Of a stretch of DNA of 64,000 nucleotides, positions 30,791 through 39,799 are shown in pieces. Numbering within the stretch: the first letter of the stretch is position 1; each line of letters opens with the position of its first letter. The notes beneath the pieces are model-generated. The model saw only the letters and a program-made list of their open reading frames with translations. It made no database searches and had not been told where the DNA came from. A program made the position numbers and the translations under genes. The DNA comes from Bolinopsis microptera (lineage: Eukaryota > Ctenophora > Tentaculata > Lobata > Bolinopsidae): the NCBI RefSeq assembly GCF_026151205.1, contig NC_087075.1, positions 9,105,303-9,169,302 on the forward strand. Reading direction: 5' to 3'.

Positions 30791-32255
30791 ATAATAAGGG
30801 CAGTTGATATGAAAGAAAATCTATCTAACTAATGCAGTGGCTGATGTGATGAAATTTACATTTCTTGACCCTATTTTGAAGAAACATGCCTCGATTAGAA
30901 TTCAATATTCTTCCAGGAATTATTAGTAGGTTATTATTCAGCAAATCAGAACTCAAGTTTAACAATTCTGAGTTTAATTTTACTAAGTTACCGAAATGTG
31001 ACGAAATTCACTTTTCCTGCCCCAGCAGTATAATTTCAATGTGATGAAAAATGGGCATGGGTTTCTATATTTCCTTTATCTCTGAATTAATCATTTCAAA
31101 CTATAATTAGGACTGTTGATGTAAAAGAAAATGTATCTAAATTTTACAATGACGTATGTGACGAAATTTACATTTCTTGACCCTATTTTGAAGAACCGTA
31201 CCCCGATTAGAATTCAATATTCTTCCAGGAATTATTGGTAGGTTATTTTTCAGCAAATCAGAACCCAAGTTTAACAATGCTGAGTTTGATATCACTAATT
31301 TACCGAAATGTGACGAAATTTACTTTTCCTGCCCCAACAGTATAATTTCAATGTGATGAAAAATGGGCATGGGTTTCTATATTTCCTGTATAAATCCATT
31401 CCAACTATAATAAGGGCAGTTGATATGAAAGAAAATCTATCTAACTAATGCAATGGCTGATGTGACGAAATTTACATTTCTTGCCCCTATTTTGAAGAAT
31501 CATACCTCAATTAGTATATAATGTTACTTTATCACCATCACTATGTCGATAAACACGGAGCAAATAAAGTTATAATATTTTTTGTGTGACGAAATTTACA
31601 AATTTTTATCCTGTTCAGGTGTTGAAATTTATCCAATGTTAACATATCACTGCCATATAATAATTTATATGACCGGCGTATGGTTGAAATATTGTTAATT
31701 GATCCATAGTACGTAATATAGGGTGTTTAAGTTGGTATACTAATATCTACTCAATTTCACACATGTTGAGATATCATACAAATTTATGTGACTAAATTTA
31801 CCTATTTCTGCCTTCTGTATTTGTATTTGCCTATAACAATGAAATATGTGAACAATTCCAAACACATTCAGCTCACAAAATAATGCTAAACTATTCGGCA
31901 TTTCTTGTCAGGATGTCATAAACATCCCTCATATAAATTTCTTAAATGTGTGACGGAGTTTACATGGTGCTACCATTTAAGGAAAAAAGTCGCTAAATAT
32001 GTAGATAATAGTCATATACAGCTATTCTATGAATTGGAAATTCGAAAATTTGGTCAAACACGGCAACAAGGGGTCCATATAAACTCCGTCACGTTTTTAT
32101 AGTGTGACAAAGTTTACAACTCACTGCCGGCCGCATTTAAGCGATATCTTATCGTCTGATAAAGATATCGTTATGCGACAAAGTTTATCTAGAGGATGAA
32201 ACGATTATCTTAGGGTTAGAGGGTTTATATAGTTTCATAGTGTGACACATTTTAC
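29689..32255. repeat. array of a 15-bp box TGTGAC-NNN-RTTTAC spaced about 150 bp
   Basis: Some 21 occurrences were found. Reverse orientation: 29689, 29840, 30002, 30145, 30321, 30472, 30630, 30773, 32079. Forward: 29708, 30845, 30997, 31157, 31309, 31461, 31585, 31787, 31949, 32103, 32174, 32241 (start positions). Typical gaps are 143-162 bases. A TGCC-like motif often follows about 8 bases after the box. The text between boxes is far less conserved across units, although two larger tandem duplications exist. It reads like an old satellite whose box is constrained. Confidence 0.8.
30820..31490 (+). repeat. tandem duplication, about 306-bp period
   Basis: TTTACATTTCTTGACCCTAT recurs at about 30855, 31167 and (as TTGCCCC) 31471. 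The intervening text, including ATTCTTCCAGGAATTATT and GATGAAAAATGGGCATGGGT, is repeated. Each period spans two box units. Confidence 0.85.
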
Positions 32256-32284
32256 ATCATCGTGCCATTCAGTAGGGTCACTAA

Positions 32285-33901
32285 TATTTACCAATATCCT
32301 CAAACTTCAATGAACGTGTCCATATACATGTTGCCATCGATATTTCTAACATGTTTACCAACATTCCTAGGGATATGGGGATCCAACAATGCACTAAGCA
32401 CCTGAATAAAAGGAGTAGTGGTGATCAATTGTTTAGTACAGAATGTATTATTAGTGCACTAGAAATTACTCTTGATTACAACATTGCTTCATTTAACGGT
32501 ATAACATACCGCCAGGAGCGTGGAGCAGCGATGGGTCCTAAGAACTCATGTGAGTATGCTGATTGTGCTATGGATAAGATTGATATTTTAGTTAACGAAG
32601 GAGATCTAGAATATGGCCCGCCTCATAGACCAGCATTCTGGGGTAGATTACGTGATGACATTTATATGGCTTGGCCCGGTACTGTTGAGGAATTATTACA
32701 ATTCATGGAATGGCTCAATAGTATCCACCCAAACCTTTTGTTTACTTACGACTACTCTAGGGACGGCGTTGAGTTTCTAGACACCTATGTCTATGCTGTT
32801 GGTGATGTTGTCCACACCAAACTCTACTCTAAACCTAGTGACACCCACTGCTACCTTATCCCCACGTCATGCCATAGGAACCATGTTGTAAAAAACATAC
32901 CTTTTGGAGTGGCGAGGCGGGTGAGACAGAACAACAGTGAAGACACTAACTTCTTGGAGCAGAGAGAGGTCTATACACGTTACCTTCTAGCCCGAGGTTA
33001 TCATTCCAGTATTATAGAAGATGCCTTTAACAAATTTAGTGATATAGCTAATAGGAAAAACTTGTATACCCTTAAAGACAAGGATGAGTCGACTGCCTGT
33101 TTAATACCCATGGTGATGGATCAAAATCCAGCACTTCCCAACATGGGGGGCATTATCCATAAGTATAAGCACCTTCTCAACCTTGATCCGGCCCTGAAGA
33201 AGCTGGTACGTGCGGACAGTGTATTCGTGAGTCATCGAAAGAATCAAACTATCGGTGGCATGCTTGTACACAATAAGTACCGTGCCAGTGGAACTTTAAA
33301 CTGTGATAATGAGAGAGAAACAACTGCAAGCCAGATCCAGGAACCAGACTCCGAAAGTCTAAGGGCGGTTCCCGGGGCTGTCGACCCAGGGTGCCATGCT
33401 TGTGGTAAATGTTATGTTTGTAAGCAAAATTTCCTGTCCCCCTGTTCCAATTTTAGTAGTCACCATTCTAAACAAGTTTTCCCTATAACTAAGTATATAT
33501 CTTGTCAGAGTTATAACCTCATTTATTTAATGGAGTGTAAGACTTGTAAACAGTCGTATGTCGGTTATACTACCTCAAATCTCCCAAAGAGATTCTCTAA
33601 CCATAAGAGTCACATAAAGAAAGGTATAAGAAGTTGTAAATTAGTTAACCATTTTTTAGATATTGATCATGATTTAGATTTTAGTACCATAGCCTGCTAT
33701 AATTCCTCACTTAGTAAGCACCTTTCTGTCATTATAGTAGACGCTTTAGTATTTGAGCCTAATATTAGTAAAGCAGACAAAGAAAAGGCTATGGAAGCTA
33801 GAGAGGGGTTCTACCAGACCCAATTGAAAACCCTTGAACGGTTTGGGGGTATGAACACCCTTGATAGTAACCATCTACTTTTTAAATCTGCCGGAGCTTA
33901 G
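32285..33901 (+). CDS. Penelope-like element: reverse transcriptase plus GIY-YIG endonuclease (N-terminally truncated)
   Basis: The first ATG is at 32351, but the frame is open from 32285 and the RT motif A (AIDISNMFTNIP, with the catalytic Asp) lies partly upstream of that ATG, so the ATG is not a functional start. Motif B is GAAMGPKNSCEYADCAM; motif C is RLRDDIYMAW. The palm continues to about residue 200. Then CHACGKCYVCKQ forms a Cys cluster, followed by IYLMECKTCKQSYVGYTTSN and LPKRFSNH, the GIY-YIG-like endonuclease with its Arg and His. The stop is at 33899-33901. The N-terminal fingers region is missing. In intact relatives it nicks DNA and reverse-transcribes its template. Confidence 0.88.
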   Translation, partial: YLPISSNFNERVHIHVAIDISNMFTNIPRDMGIQQCTKHLNKRSSGDQLFSTECIISALEITLDYNIASFNGITYRQERGAAMGPKNSCEYADCAMDKIDILVNEGDLEYGPPHRPAFWGRLRDDIYMAWPGTVEELLQFMEWLNSIHPNLLFTYDYSRDGVEFLDTYVYAVGDVVHTKLYSKPSDTHCYLIPTSCHRNHVVKNIPFGVARRVRQNNSEDTNFLEQREVYTRYLLARGYHSSIIEDAFNKFSDIANRKNLYTLKDKDESTACLIPMVMDQNPALPNMGGIIHKYKHLLNLDPALKKLVRADSVFVSHRKNQTIGGMLVHNKYRASGTLNCDNERETTASQIQEPDSESLRAVPGAVDPGCHACGKCYVCKQNFLSPCSNFSSHHSKQVFPITKYISCQSYNLIYLMECKTCKQSYVGYTTSNLPKRFSNHKSHIKKGIRSCKLVNHFLDIDHDLDFSTIACYNSSLSKHLSVIIVDALVFEPNISKADKEKAMEAREGFYQTQLKTLERFGGMNTLDSNHLLFKSAGA

Positions 33902-34800
33902 TTTTAGTTTTAGTATATTTTGTAGATTTTATTTAGTTATACCATTATTCCAGAGACGTGCATATTACATTTTTTACTTAAGTATAAATTTTACAGGTTT
34001 TTGTTGTGATTTTAAGTGATTTTCCGAGAATCAGTTATCAGTATTTAGATAAGAGATAAGATAAGAGTACATTTTTAACGGCTTTCAGTCTCTTTTTTAA
34101 ATTTCAGTTCATCAGATTTTCCCACTGCTTTTAGTTTGTATTTATTCTCAATTGTATATGATTCGTATTTGTTGTAGTTACTTTAATGATATAATTTCTC
34201 AGAATTGATGTAAATAAACGATGCAAAGACTTTCGAAGATCTAATCACAACCGCTTTCTTTTATTGTGTAGAAGTCCAGCCATGAAATATATATATATAT
34301 ATATTCAATGTCCCTTCGTGCTTAGTTATCTTGAGCTCTCTTGGTAACTGCAGATGGCATTCAGTTTATAGTTACACAGTTGTTAAAGTTATGGCGAGCA
34401 CTCTTTTTGATAGTTACACACTGTGTACTGATTAACTCTCATTGTACATCTGACGTGTTGTCATGGTAACAGGAATTCTGTGTTACTCGTAGTATGGATT
34501 GACGGAGATACACAATTTGTAATCTATGTTAATGATTAACATCCCGTTGACTGTTCATCAATATGGTTGGTGTGTAATACCATTATAGTACGTGGGATTT
34601 CAATTCTTCTATTGTGTTATATCATGTGTATATAATCAGTAATGTTGCCCTGTTCTGCATCTTACACCAAAAGCTAAAGCATGATTTTCTATTAAATTTG
34701 CAGCTTTAGTTCGAAATCTTTTACTTCTATTTGCTATGATTGTTGAAAACTGTTAAGCGCCCGCTCATGGATATACACGATATCATTCCTCGCCATGAGG
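33902..34800. other. 3' flank of the Penelope-like element; no gene
   Basis: AT-rich, with TTTTAGTTTTAG just after the stop and a short (AT)n at about 34286-34304. Nothing else is recognisable up to the hairpin cassettes. Confidence 0.5.
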
Positions 34801-34811
34801 GCGGAACTATT

Positions 34812-34923
34812 GTATAGCACTCGGGCCCGTTGGGCCCTCCGTGCTATACGAAAATATCTCCGCCTCGGGCTAGCGCCCTCGTGGAGATATAAAATATTGC
34901 ACGCGCGTGCGCGTGCAATATTT
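34812..34923 (+). repeat. hairpin cassette 1
   Basis: Three back-to-back palindromes: 34812-34849 (stem GTATAGCAC, centre GGGCCCGTTGGGCCC), 34854-34890 (ATATCTCC...GGAGATAT with GGGCTAGCGCCC centre) and 34892-34923 (AAATATTGCACGCG self-complement). The stems differ from one another. The same triplet recurs inverted at 34994-35105 and direct at 37101-37212. Confidence 0.85.
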
Positions 34924-34993
34924 AGTACCGCCCTCAAGGCTGCGGTGATATCTATATATATATACATATCACCGGAGACTCCCAGGCGGAACA

Positions 34994-35105
34994 AAATATT
35001 GCACGCGCACGCGCGTGCAATATTTCATATGTCCCCGAGGGCGCTAGCCCGAGGAGGACATATTTTCGTATAGCACGGAGGGCCCATCGGGCCCGAGTGC
35101 TATAC
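34994..35105 (-). repeat. hairpin cassette 2 (inverted)
   Basis: Same three palindromes as cassette 1 in reverse order: 34994-35025, 35027-35063, 35068-35105. The stems are kept paired despite base differences (for example GGACATAT/ATATGTCC here against GGAGATAT/ATATCTCC in cassette 1). Confidence 0.85.
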
Positions 35106-35353
35106 GATTTTTCCGCCCGCGGGTCGAGGTGATGTGGATTATATCCACCAGCGGGCGTTTTACAGTTAATATATAATCTTATAAATAAACAATGGAGCTT
35201 GTACTCTTGTATAAAAGTCAACTCTAGAAAAGGTCGCCACTTATTATTGTAACCATGGTAACACGTCACGTGTTCAATGTAAGCCAATCATAAAGGGCTG
35301 TGTCGTATATAGGGGCTGGAGATAAGAGATCCATACTGGCACTGCATTCCTGG

Positions 35354-36149
35354 CAGGCTTGTCCGCCGTGGCTAAATGGATCGGCGGCGGCGTTTCACTA
35401 AAATTACACCGGCGGCGGCGTACGCCGGCGTGAGCCGTGAAATCAAGGCCAACTAAATTGAGGTCTATGAAATATGAATATGATCATGTACTTAATTTGG
35501 GTAATTTAGACTTAACTTCAACAATTAATGATGTTGGTATATTGTTATGGTATTATCTACTATCAAATAAAAGTTGAGACAAATTGATACAATTATTTTA
35601 TTTAAGGTAAAATAAATAAACAATAAATTATTGCTGAAATCAATCTCTCAATCTTTTTTGTTGGAAACAAAATCATAGTTTTTAGAACAAAACAGTGTAT
35701 ATTTGAAATTCTTAACATTCATCCTAGATCGCTGACTAGAAAGAATTAAACCTGCAGCCGACCAGGTTCTTTCAATTTCCGCACTACTGGCAGGTATACA
35801 ATGCACTATTCTTACTATGTTTGAGAGTATTGGGAAAGTTTTTTGCCTATCGGCCCAAAATCTTAAAAGTTCGAATTGTAAAATTTCTTCTTCAGTCAAA
35901 CTTATGAGTAGGTATCTGCTCAGTTCTTCTGATAATCAATATTGTTAAGTTAGCTAAAGGTGTGTATCATGTGTGTGTTGCCCCTAGCCGCTAATCGCTA
36001 TCAGTAACTCTATCTTCAAATGAAGACAGAATTATTTTGAAGTCAGAAAATGCACGCCATACGCCGATGTACGCCGGGGTGTATCGGCGGCGTTCGGCGT
36101 GGCAAAATCACCCGGCGGCGGCGGCGTTCGGCGGCGGCGGACAAGCCTG
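35354..36149 (-). mobile_element. hAT-family element, 796 bp, 8-bp target duplication
   Basis: The termini are CAGGCTTGTCCGCCG and CGGCGGCGGACAAGCCTG. Perfect 8-bp duplications ATTCCTGG lie at 35346-35353 and 36150-36157. The unbroken palindrome arm at about 36880 carries the single pre-insertion ATTCCTGG. Subterminal GGCGGCG repeats lie at both ends. It contains only a short C-terminal transposase remnant, so it is an internally deleted, non-autonomous copy. Confidence 0.92.
35648..35899 (-). pseudogene. hAT transposase C-terminal dimerisation domain remnant
   Basis: 83 codons. FELLRFWADRQKTFPILSNI, then HCIPASSAEIERTWSAAGLI and RSRMNVKNF, is the classic hAT C-terminal dimerisation signature (W, P-x-L, IPASSA-x-x-ER-x-FS). 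The DDE catalytic domain is absent. It lies inside the element defined by the 8-bp duplication. Confidence 0.85.
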
Positions 36150-37100
36150 ATTCCTGGGCCGTGAGAATAATGAATGTAATGTCAGTGACGATGAATATCA
36201 ATAATAGGGGGATTATTATAGTGCTGATGTGTATTGTATGTAGTGTGTTATAATAACTTTGATATAAATCAAAGTATCATGTCATCTGCTCACGAGCTGC
36301 ATGAGCAGCCCTACCAGACACAAAAATAAAATATACATATCTCCGTGCTATGAAAATATTTTAAAGAACTATATTGCTACTGGTCAAATTAAATGTCACT
36401 TGTTAGCGGGCTATATCATGAGCGGGCTGTAGAGATATCGGGCCCTGTGACAGCGGGCTGGTGAGAGCCCGCTATATATAATTATATCCACCAGCGTGCG
36501 CTTTTTCGCATAGCGGGCTCTCGCCAGCCCGCTGTCAAAGGGCCCGATATCTCTACTATACAGCCCGCTCATGATATAGCCCGCTAACAAGTGACATTTA
36601 ATTTGACCAGTAGCAATATAGCCCGGAGTTCTCTAAAATATTTTCAGTTTCTGTATGAGTATCGTCTCCATGTGAAATTCCTTATTACACTGACTATATA
36701 TACATTTTATTTTTGTGTCCGGTAGGGCTGCTCATGCAGCTCGTGAGCAGATGACATGATACTTTGATTTATATCAAAGTTATTATACCACACTACATAA
36801 TACACATCAGCACTATAATCCCCCTATATTATTGATATTCATCGTCACTGACATTACATTCATTATTCCCACGGCCCAGGAATGCAGTGCATCTCCAGCC
36901 CCTATATACGACACAGCCCTTTATGATTGGCTTACATTGAACACGTGACGTGTTACCATGGTTACAACAATTAGTGGCGACCTTTTCTAGAGTTGACTTT
37001 TATACAAGCTCCATTGTTTATTTATAAAATTATATATTAACTGTAATACGCCCGCTGGTGGATATAATCCACATCACCTCGACCCGCGGGCGGAAAAATC

Positions 37101-37212
37101 GTATAGCACTCGGGCCCGATGGGCCCTCCGTGCTATACGAAAATATGTCCTCCTCGGGCTAGCGCCCTCGGGGACATATGAAATATTGCACGCGCGTGCG
37201 CGTGCAATATTT
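37101..37212 (+). repeat. hairpin cassette 3
   Basis: Third copy: 37101-37138, 37143-37179, 37181-37212. It is the mirror partner of cassette 2 in the palindrome. Confidence 0.85.
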
Positions 37213-37462
37213 TGTTCCGCCCGCGAGTCTCCGGTGATATGTATATATATGCGAGCGTGCTAAATCACTCTACAGTCGATCTTCGAGATTGTTCTAAAAG
37301 GGCCCCCGACGGTTGTAACCAACTTCAATCGATGTATTTTCGGACGCTGATTCCGAATCACCCCACATGACATAGGGTTAAAATGCTCCCCTGACGAGAT
37401 ATTGGCGAAATACTGTCTCGATCACGTGATATGACCGTATAAGGAAGTTAGTCTTATTTCTC

Positions 37463-37552
37463 GTTAGGGTTAGGGTTTCAGCATATGTTTTTGTTAAGGA
37501 TTGGGTTAGGGTTAGGGTTGGGATCAGATTAGAGGGTTAGGGTTTCGAAAAC
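37463..37552 (+). repeat. degenerate interstitial telomere-like TTAGGG repeats
   Basis: GTTAGGGTTAGGGTTT occurs twice, and there is a further GGGTTAGGGTTAGGG run within 90 bases, mixed with variants. It is too short to be a telomere and may be an interstitial relic. Confidence 0.6.
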
Positions 37553-37707
37553 TCGTTCAGAACCAGCTGGAGAACGGGTTGAAAAAGTCACGTGACAGTC
37601 GAGTGTAGAGTGATTAATCATCATCCATATATATGGGAATGTCGCCATTAGTGATCATTCGCACTATTGTATTGATAAAGAAAAATATTGTCTTATGTTT
37701 TTGTTAC

Positions 37708-38217
37708 CTGTGGAAATGAGACACATCCAGGCTGTTGAGCACAGTAGAAGACCGGAGTCTGGGTTACTGACTGCTCGGTAGTCTCCTCTCCGCAACCACA
37801 CTCGTCAGTTAGGCAACTAGAGAAACCATCACAGACTTTTTCTACAGGGATCAAACACGTCCAATTTGTTGTGTCCAATACTGGATATCCGTGCATCGAC
37901 ATGGGACAAGCATAAATGTCTTCAGGCGATAGAAGTAATCTGTCCCTTTTCTTCATTTTTTTGTTATAAAATGGTCTATTGTATGTAAATGAGGTCTCAT
38001 TCCGAAGAAGGAAATCGTCAACTTCATCTCTGCATATTTTTTTTATCGGAAAATCTGCACGTAGTATCGAGTAGAGAGGTTGAATTTCGTACACAGCCTT
38101 GGTTATAATTACCTTTTCTTTAGACAAGGGTTCTCGTGGGTCATTGGAGCCGAGGACGAGGTCAAGGATGAAAACTTGAATTAATATACCTATCATTAAA
38201 TGGCTCCTTCTTGTCAT
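37708..38217 (-). CDS. first exon of a secreted or membrane LDLa-domain receptor
   Basis: The chosen start ATG (38217) begins MTRRSHLMIGILIQVFILDL, a good signal peptide; an upstream in-frame ATG at 38274 would bury it. The ectodomain then has an LDL-receptor class A-like module: ACPMSMHG, CLIPVEKVCDGFSSC and DECGCGEE, with six or more Cys and the acidic Ca-binding end somewhat altered. The exon ends at a donor (CAG/gtaaca) at 37708-37703. Downstream exons were not found; the palindrome lies in that direction. It could be the N-terminus of an LDLa-type GPCR, like the gene just upstream. Confidence 0.6.
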
Positions 38218-38567
38218 GGCACTAATTTTCAAGGACTGCCAAAAAATTCGGTATGCACGAGTGCAGCTGTCCAACGTTGAAAGAAAGAAGAAGAAAACTC
38301 GACTGCCCTATATCTAAGATAGTTTATTAAATACCGAATAAATACACGAATCAACGCTCGCGTTCTTGAAGATATTATTTTTAAGAAACCAGCAAAATAA
38401 TATAATTTGATCAATATCAATTATTCCATGTTTGATGCTGTATCGAAAAATAAATTTGTAAGACTAAGCACTAAAAATAAAATCCTGATCAGTAAGAGAG
38501 CGTTGATTTGCGAGAAAGCGCGATCCGCGAGCGTTGATTCGTGGATTAATAAACATTTATTCTGTAT

Positions 38568-39051
38568 TTAATAAATTTTTATCGTGGTGTCTGCAGTTGC
38601 TGTTGCGGCTACTGCTGCAGCCCCGGGTATTGCATCATATACTTTTAAAAATTGATTGAGGCGATGAAAAAATGTCAAGGTATAGATAAGCGGGTTTAAG
38701 TACGCTCCCAACATGTAGAGATACCGCATTTTTTCCAGCCATGCCGGTATCCAGTCTTCCCCTTTTATAACAGAGAGGTGGAACCGTACCACAGTAGGAC
38801 TCCACATCACCCAGAAGAGACCTGTAACCGCCGCGGTTGTGACCAGGGCTGTGGTGGTCTGAGTGGAGTGTCCGTATTTGACTTAAAATACGTACCCACA
38901 TAGGCCCACGGGACTATGTTAATCACGGTGATTACAGTAAAGGGGACCAGGGTGAGAAGACTCATAATATTAGTACCAAGGTTGGAAATGTCTCGTCCGT
39001 ATATAAAAGAGCAAACAGCAAGTTTGGCATTGAAATCAGATTTACCGTGGA
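38568..39051 (-). CDS. rhodopsin-like GPCR, last exon (TM5-TM7)
   Basis: The minus-strand reading gives extracellular loop 2 to TM5 (NIMSLLTLVPFTVITVINIV), TM6 (ALVTTAAVTGLFWVMWSP, the CWxP-type helix) and TM7 (YLYMLGAYLNPLIYTLTFF, with the NPxxY motif), then a short Ala-rich tail and stop at 38568. The acceptor near 39052 is weak (gtaag/TC). Between TM5 and TM6 the frame is broken by 14 bases at 38882-38895 that begin GT and end AG; without them the frame is continuous. Upstream TM1-4 exons were not found. Ligand unknown. Confidence 0.65.
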
Positions 39052-39109
39052 CTTACTTACTTTAGGTACTTTAGGTTGGTTTGGCAGAGAGTGCTTCTGG
39101 ACAACAGTA

Positions 39110-39690
39110 ACTAGTACATAGTACGTCCTCCATTCATTCCTGGTTCAGATCTTTCTGTAGATTCCATTCCAGGAGTGAGTTGTTGGTGATGGCGGTGTAT
39201 CCTTTGGTTGGCGGGGTATCGGGAAGAGTCTCCAAAAATCGAGCAAGTGATACCTTGAAGAGTCCTAGAGCAGTTAAACTGTTCACTTGTCGTGGGAGGA
39301 GGTTCCATAGTCTCGCTGCATTCACTGCAAAGGAATTCTCGTAATGAGTGGCCATTGATCGTTGCGATTTGTTGTTCAGTGGTAGGATTATGGCTTTTAT
39401 GCCATGTCGAGCGTTTTCCTTGAATACCATGTTGATGTCATTTGGAGCAAGGTCGTTTGCCATCTTCCATGTATGGATCAGGATGTATCGCTCTCTCCGC
39501 CTCTGCAGGGAGAGCAGGTCCAGCTTCTTAAGACGGTCCCAATAGTCCAATTGTTGACAACCTAAGATACGGCGAGTGTAGTTCCTCTGAACATTTTCAA
39601 TTGCTTCTATATCGGTGATTTTGCTGGGGTTCCAGACCGGGACGATCAGAGTATTATACCCATCAACGGATGGTACCCGTAATCCATAAT
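39110..39690 (-). pseudogene. LINE-C ORF2 C-terminal fragment (CR1/Jockey-like)
   Basis: An open frame of about 190 codons is typical of the end of LINE ORF2 proteins: AIENVQRNYTRRILG, LDYWDRLKKLDLLSLQRRRE, ILIHTWKMANDLAP, NSFAVNAARLWNLLPRQVN and FLETLPDTPPTKGY. It is 5'-truncated and sits just upstream of the GPCR exon, probably in its intron. Confidence 0.8.
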
Positions 39691-39696
39691 CTTACT

Positions 39697-39775
39697 GGGC
39701 GGCGCTCAGCTTGTCTTTCCGCCGAATCTCTATGATTATGAACATAAATATAATAGCCTGGGGTCCCCAGGTAAC
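39697..39775. repeat. dispersed repeat copy
   Basis: GGGCGGCGCTCAGCTTGTC and GGGGTCCCCAGGTAACC match the block at about 521-680. The nature is unknown. Confidence 0.5.
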
Positions 39776-39799
39776 CCGTAATAAAAATGGTTAATATTT

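Larger units (their letters stand above)
34957..37247. mobile_element. large palindromic foldback element
   Basis: The left end near ATACATATCACCGGAGACT mirrors the right end near AGTCTCCGGTGATATGTAT. Arms of about 740 bp meet at about 36.49 kb, where TGAGAGCCCGCTAT and ATAGCGGGCTCTC enclose a 30-base spacer. The left arm is interrupted by an hAT element (35354-36149). Each arm carries a hairpin cassette, a CACGTGACGTGTTACCATGG box and a CTCATGCAGCTCGTGAGCAG block. There is no coding capacity. It is a foldback-type transposon or a recombination palindrome. Confidence 0.8.

Noticed and set aside
29689-32255. Decayed protein-coding repeat (VTKFTF-like peptides from the box)
   Set aside because: Frames between boxes are full of stops and unit lengths vary outside multiples of three; box conservation fits DNA better than protein.
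38635-38901. 88-codon minus-strand ORF over the GPCR exon
   Set aside because: Out-of-frame shadow of the TM6-TM7 reading.
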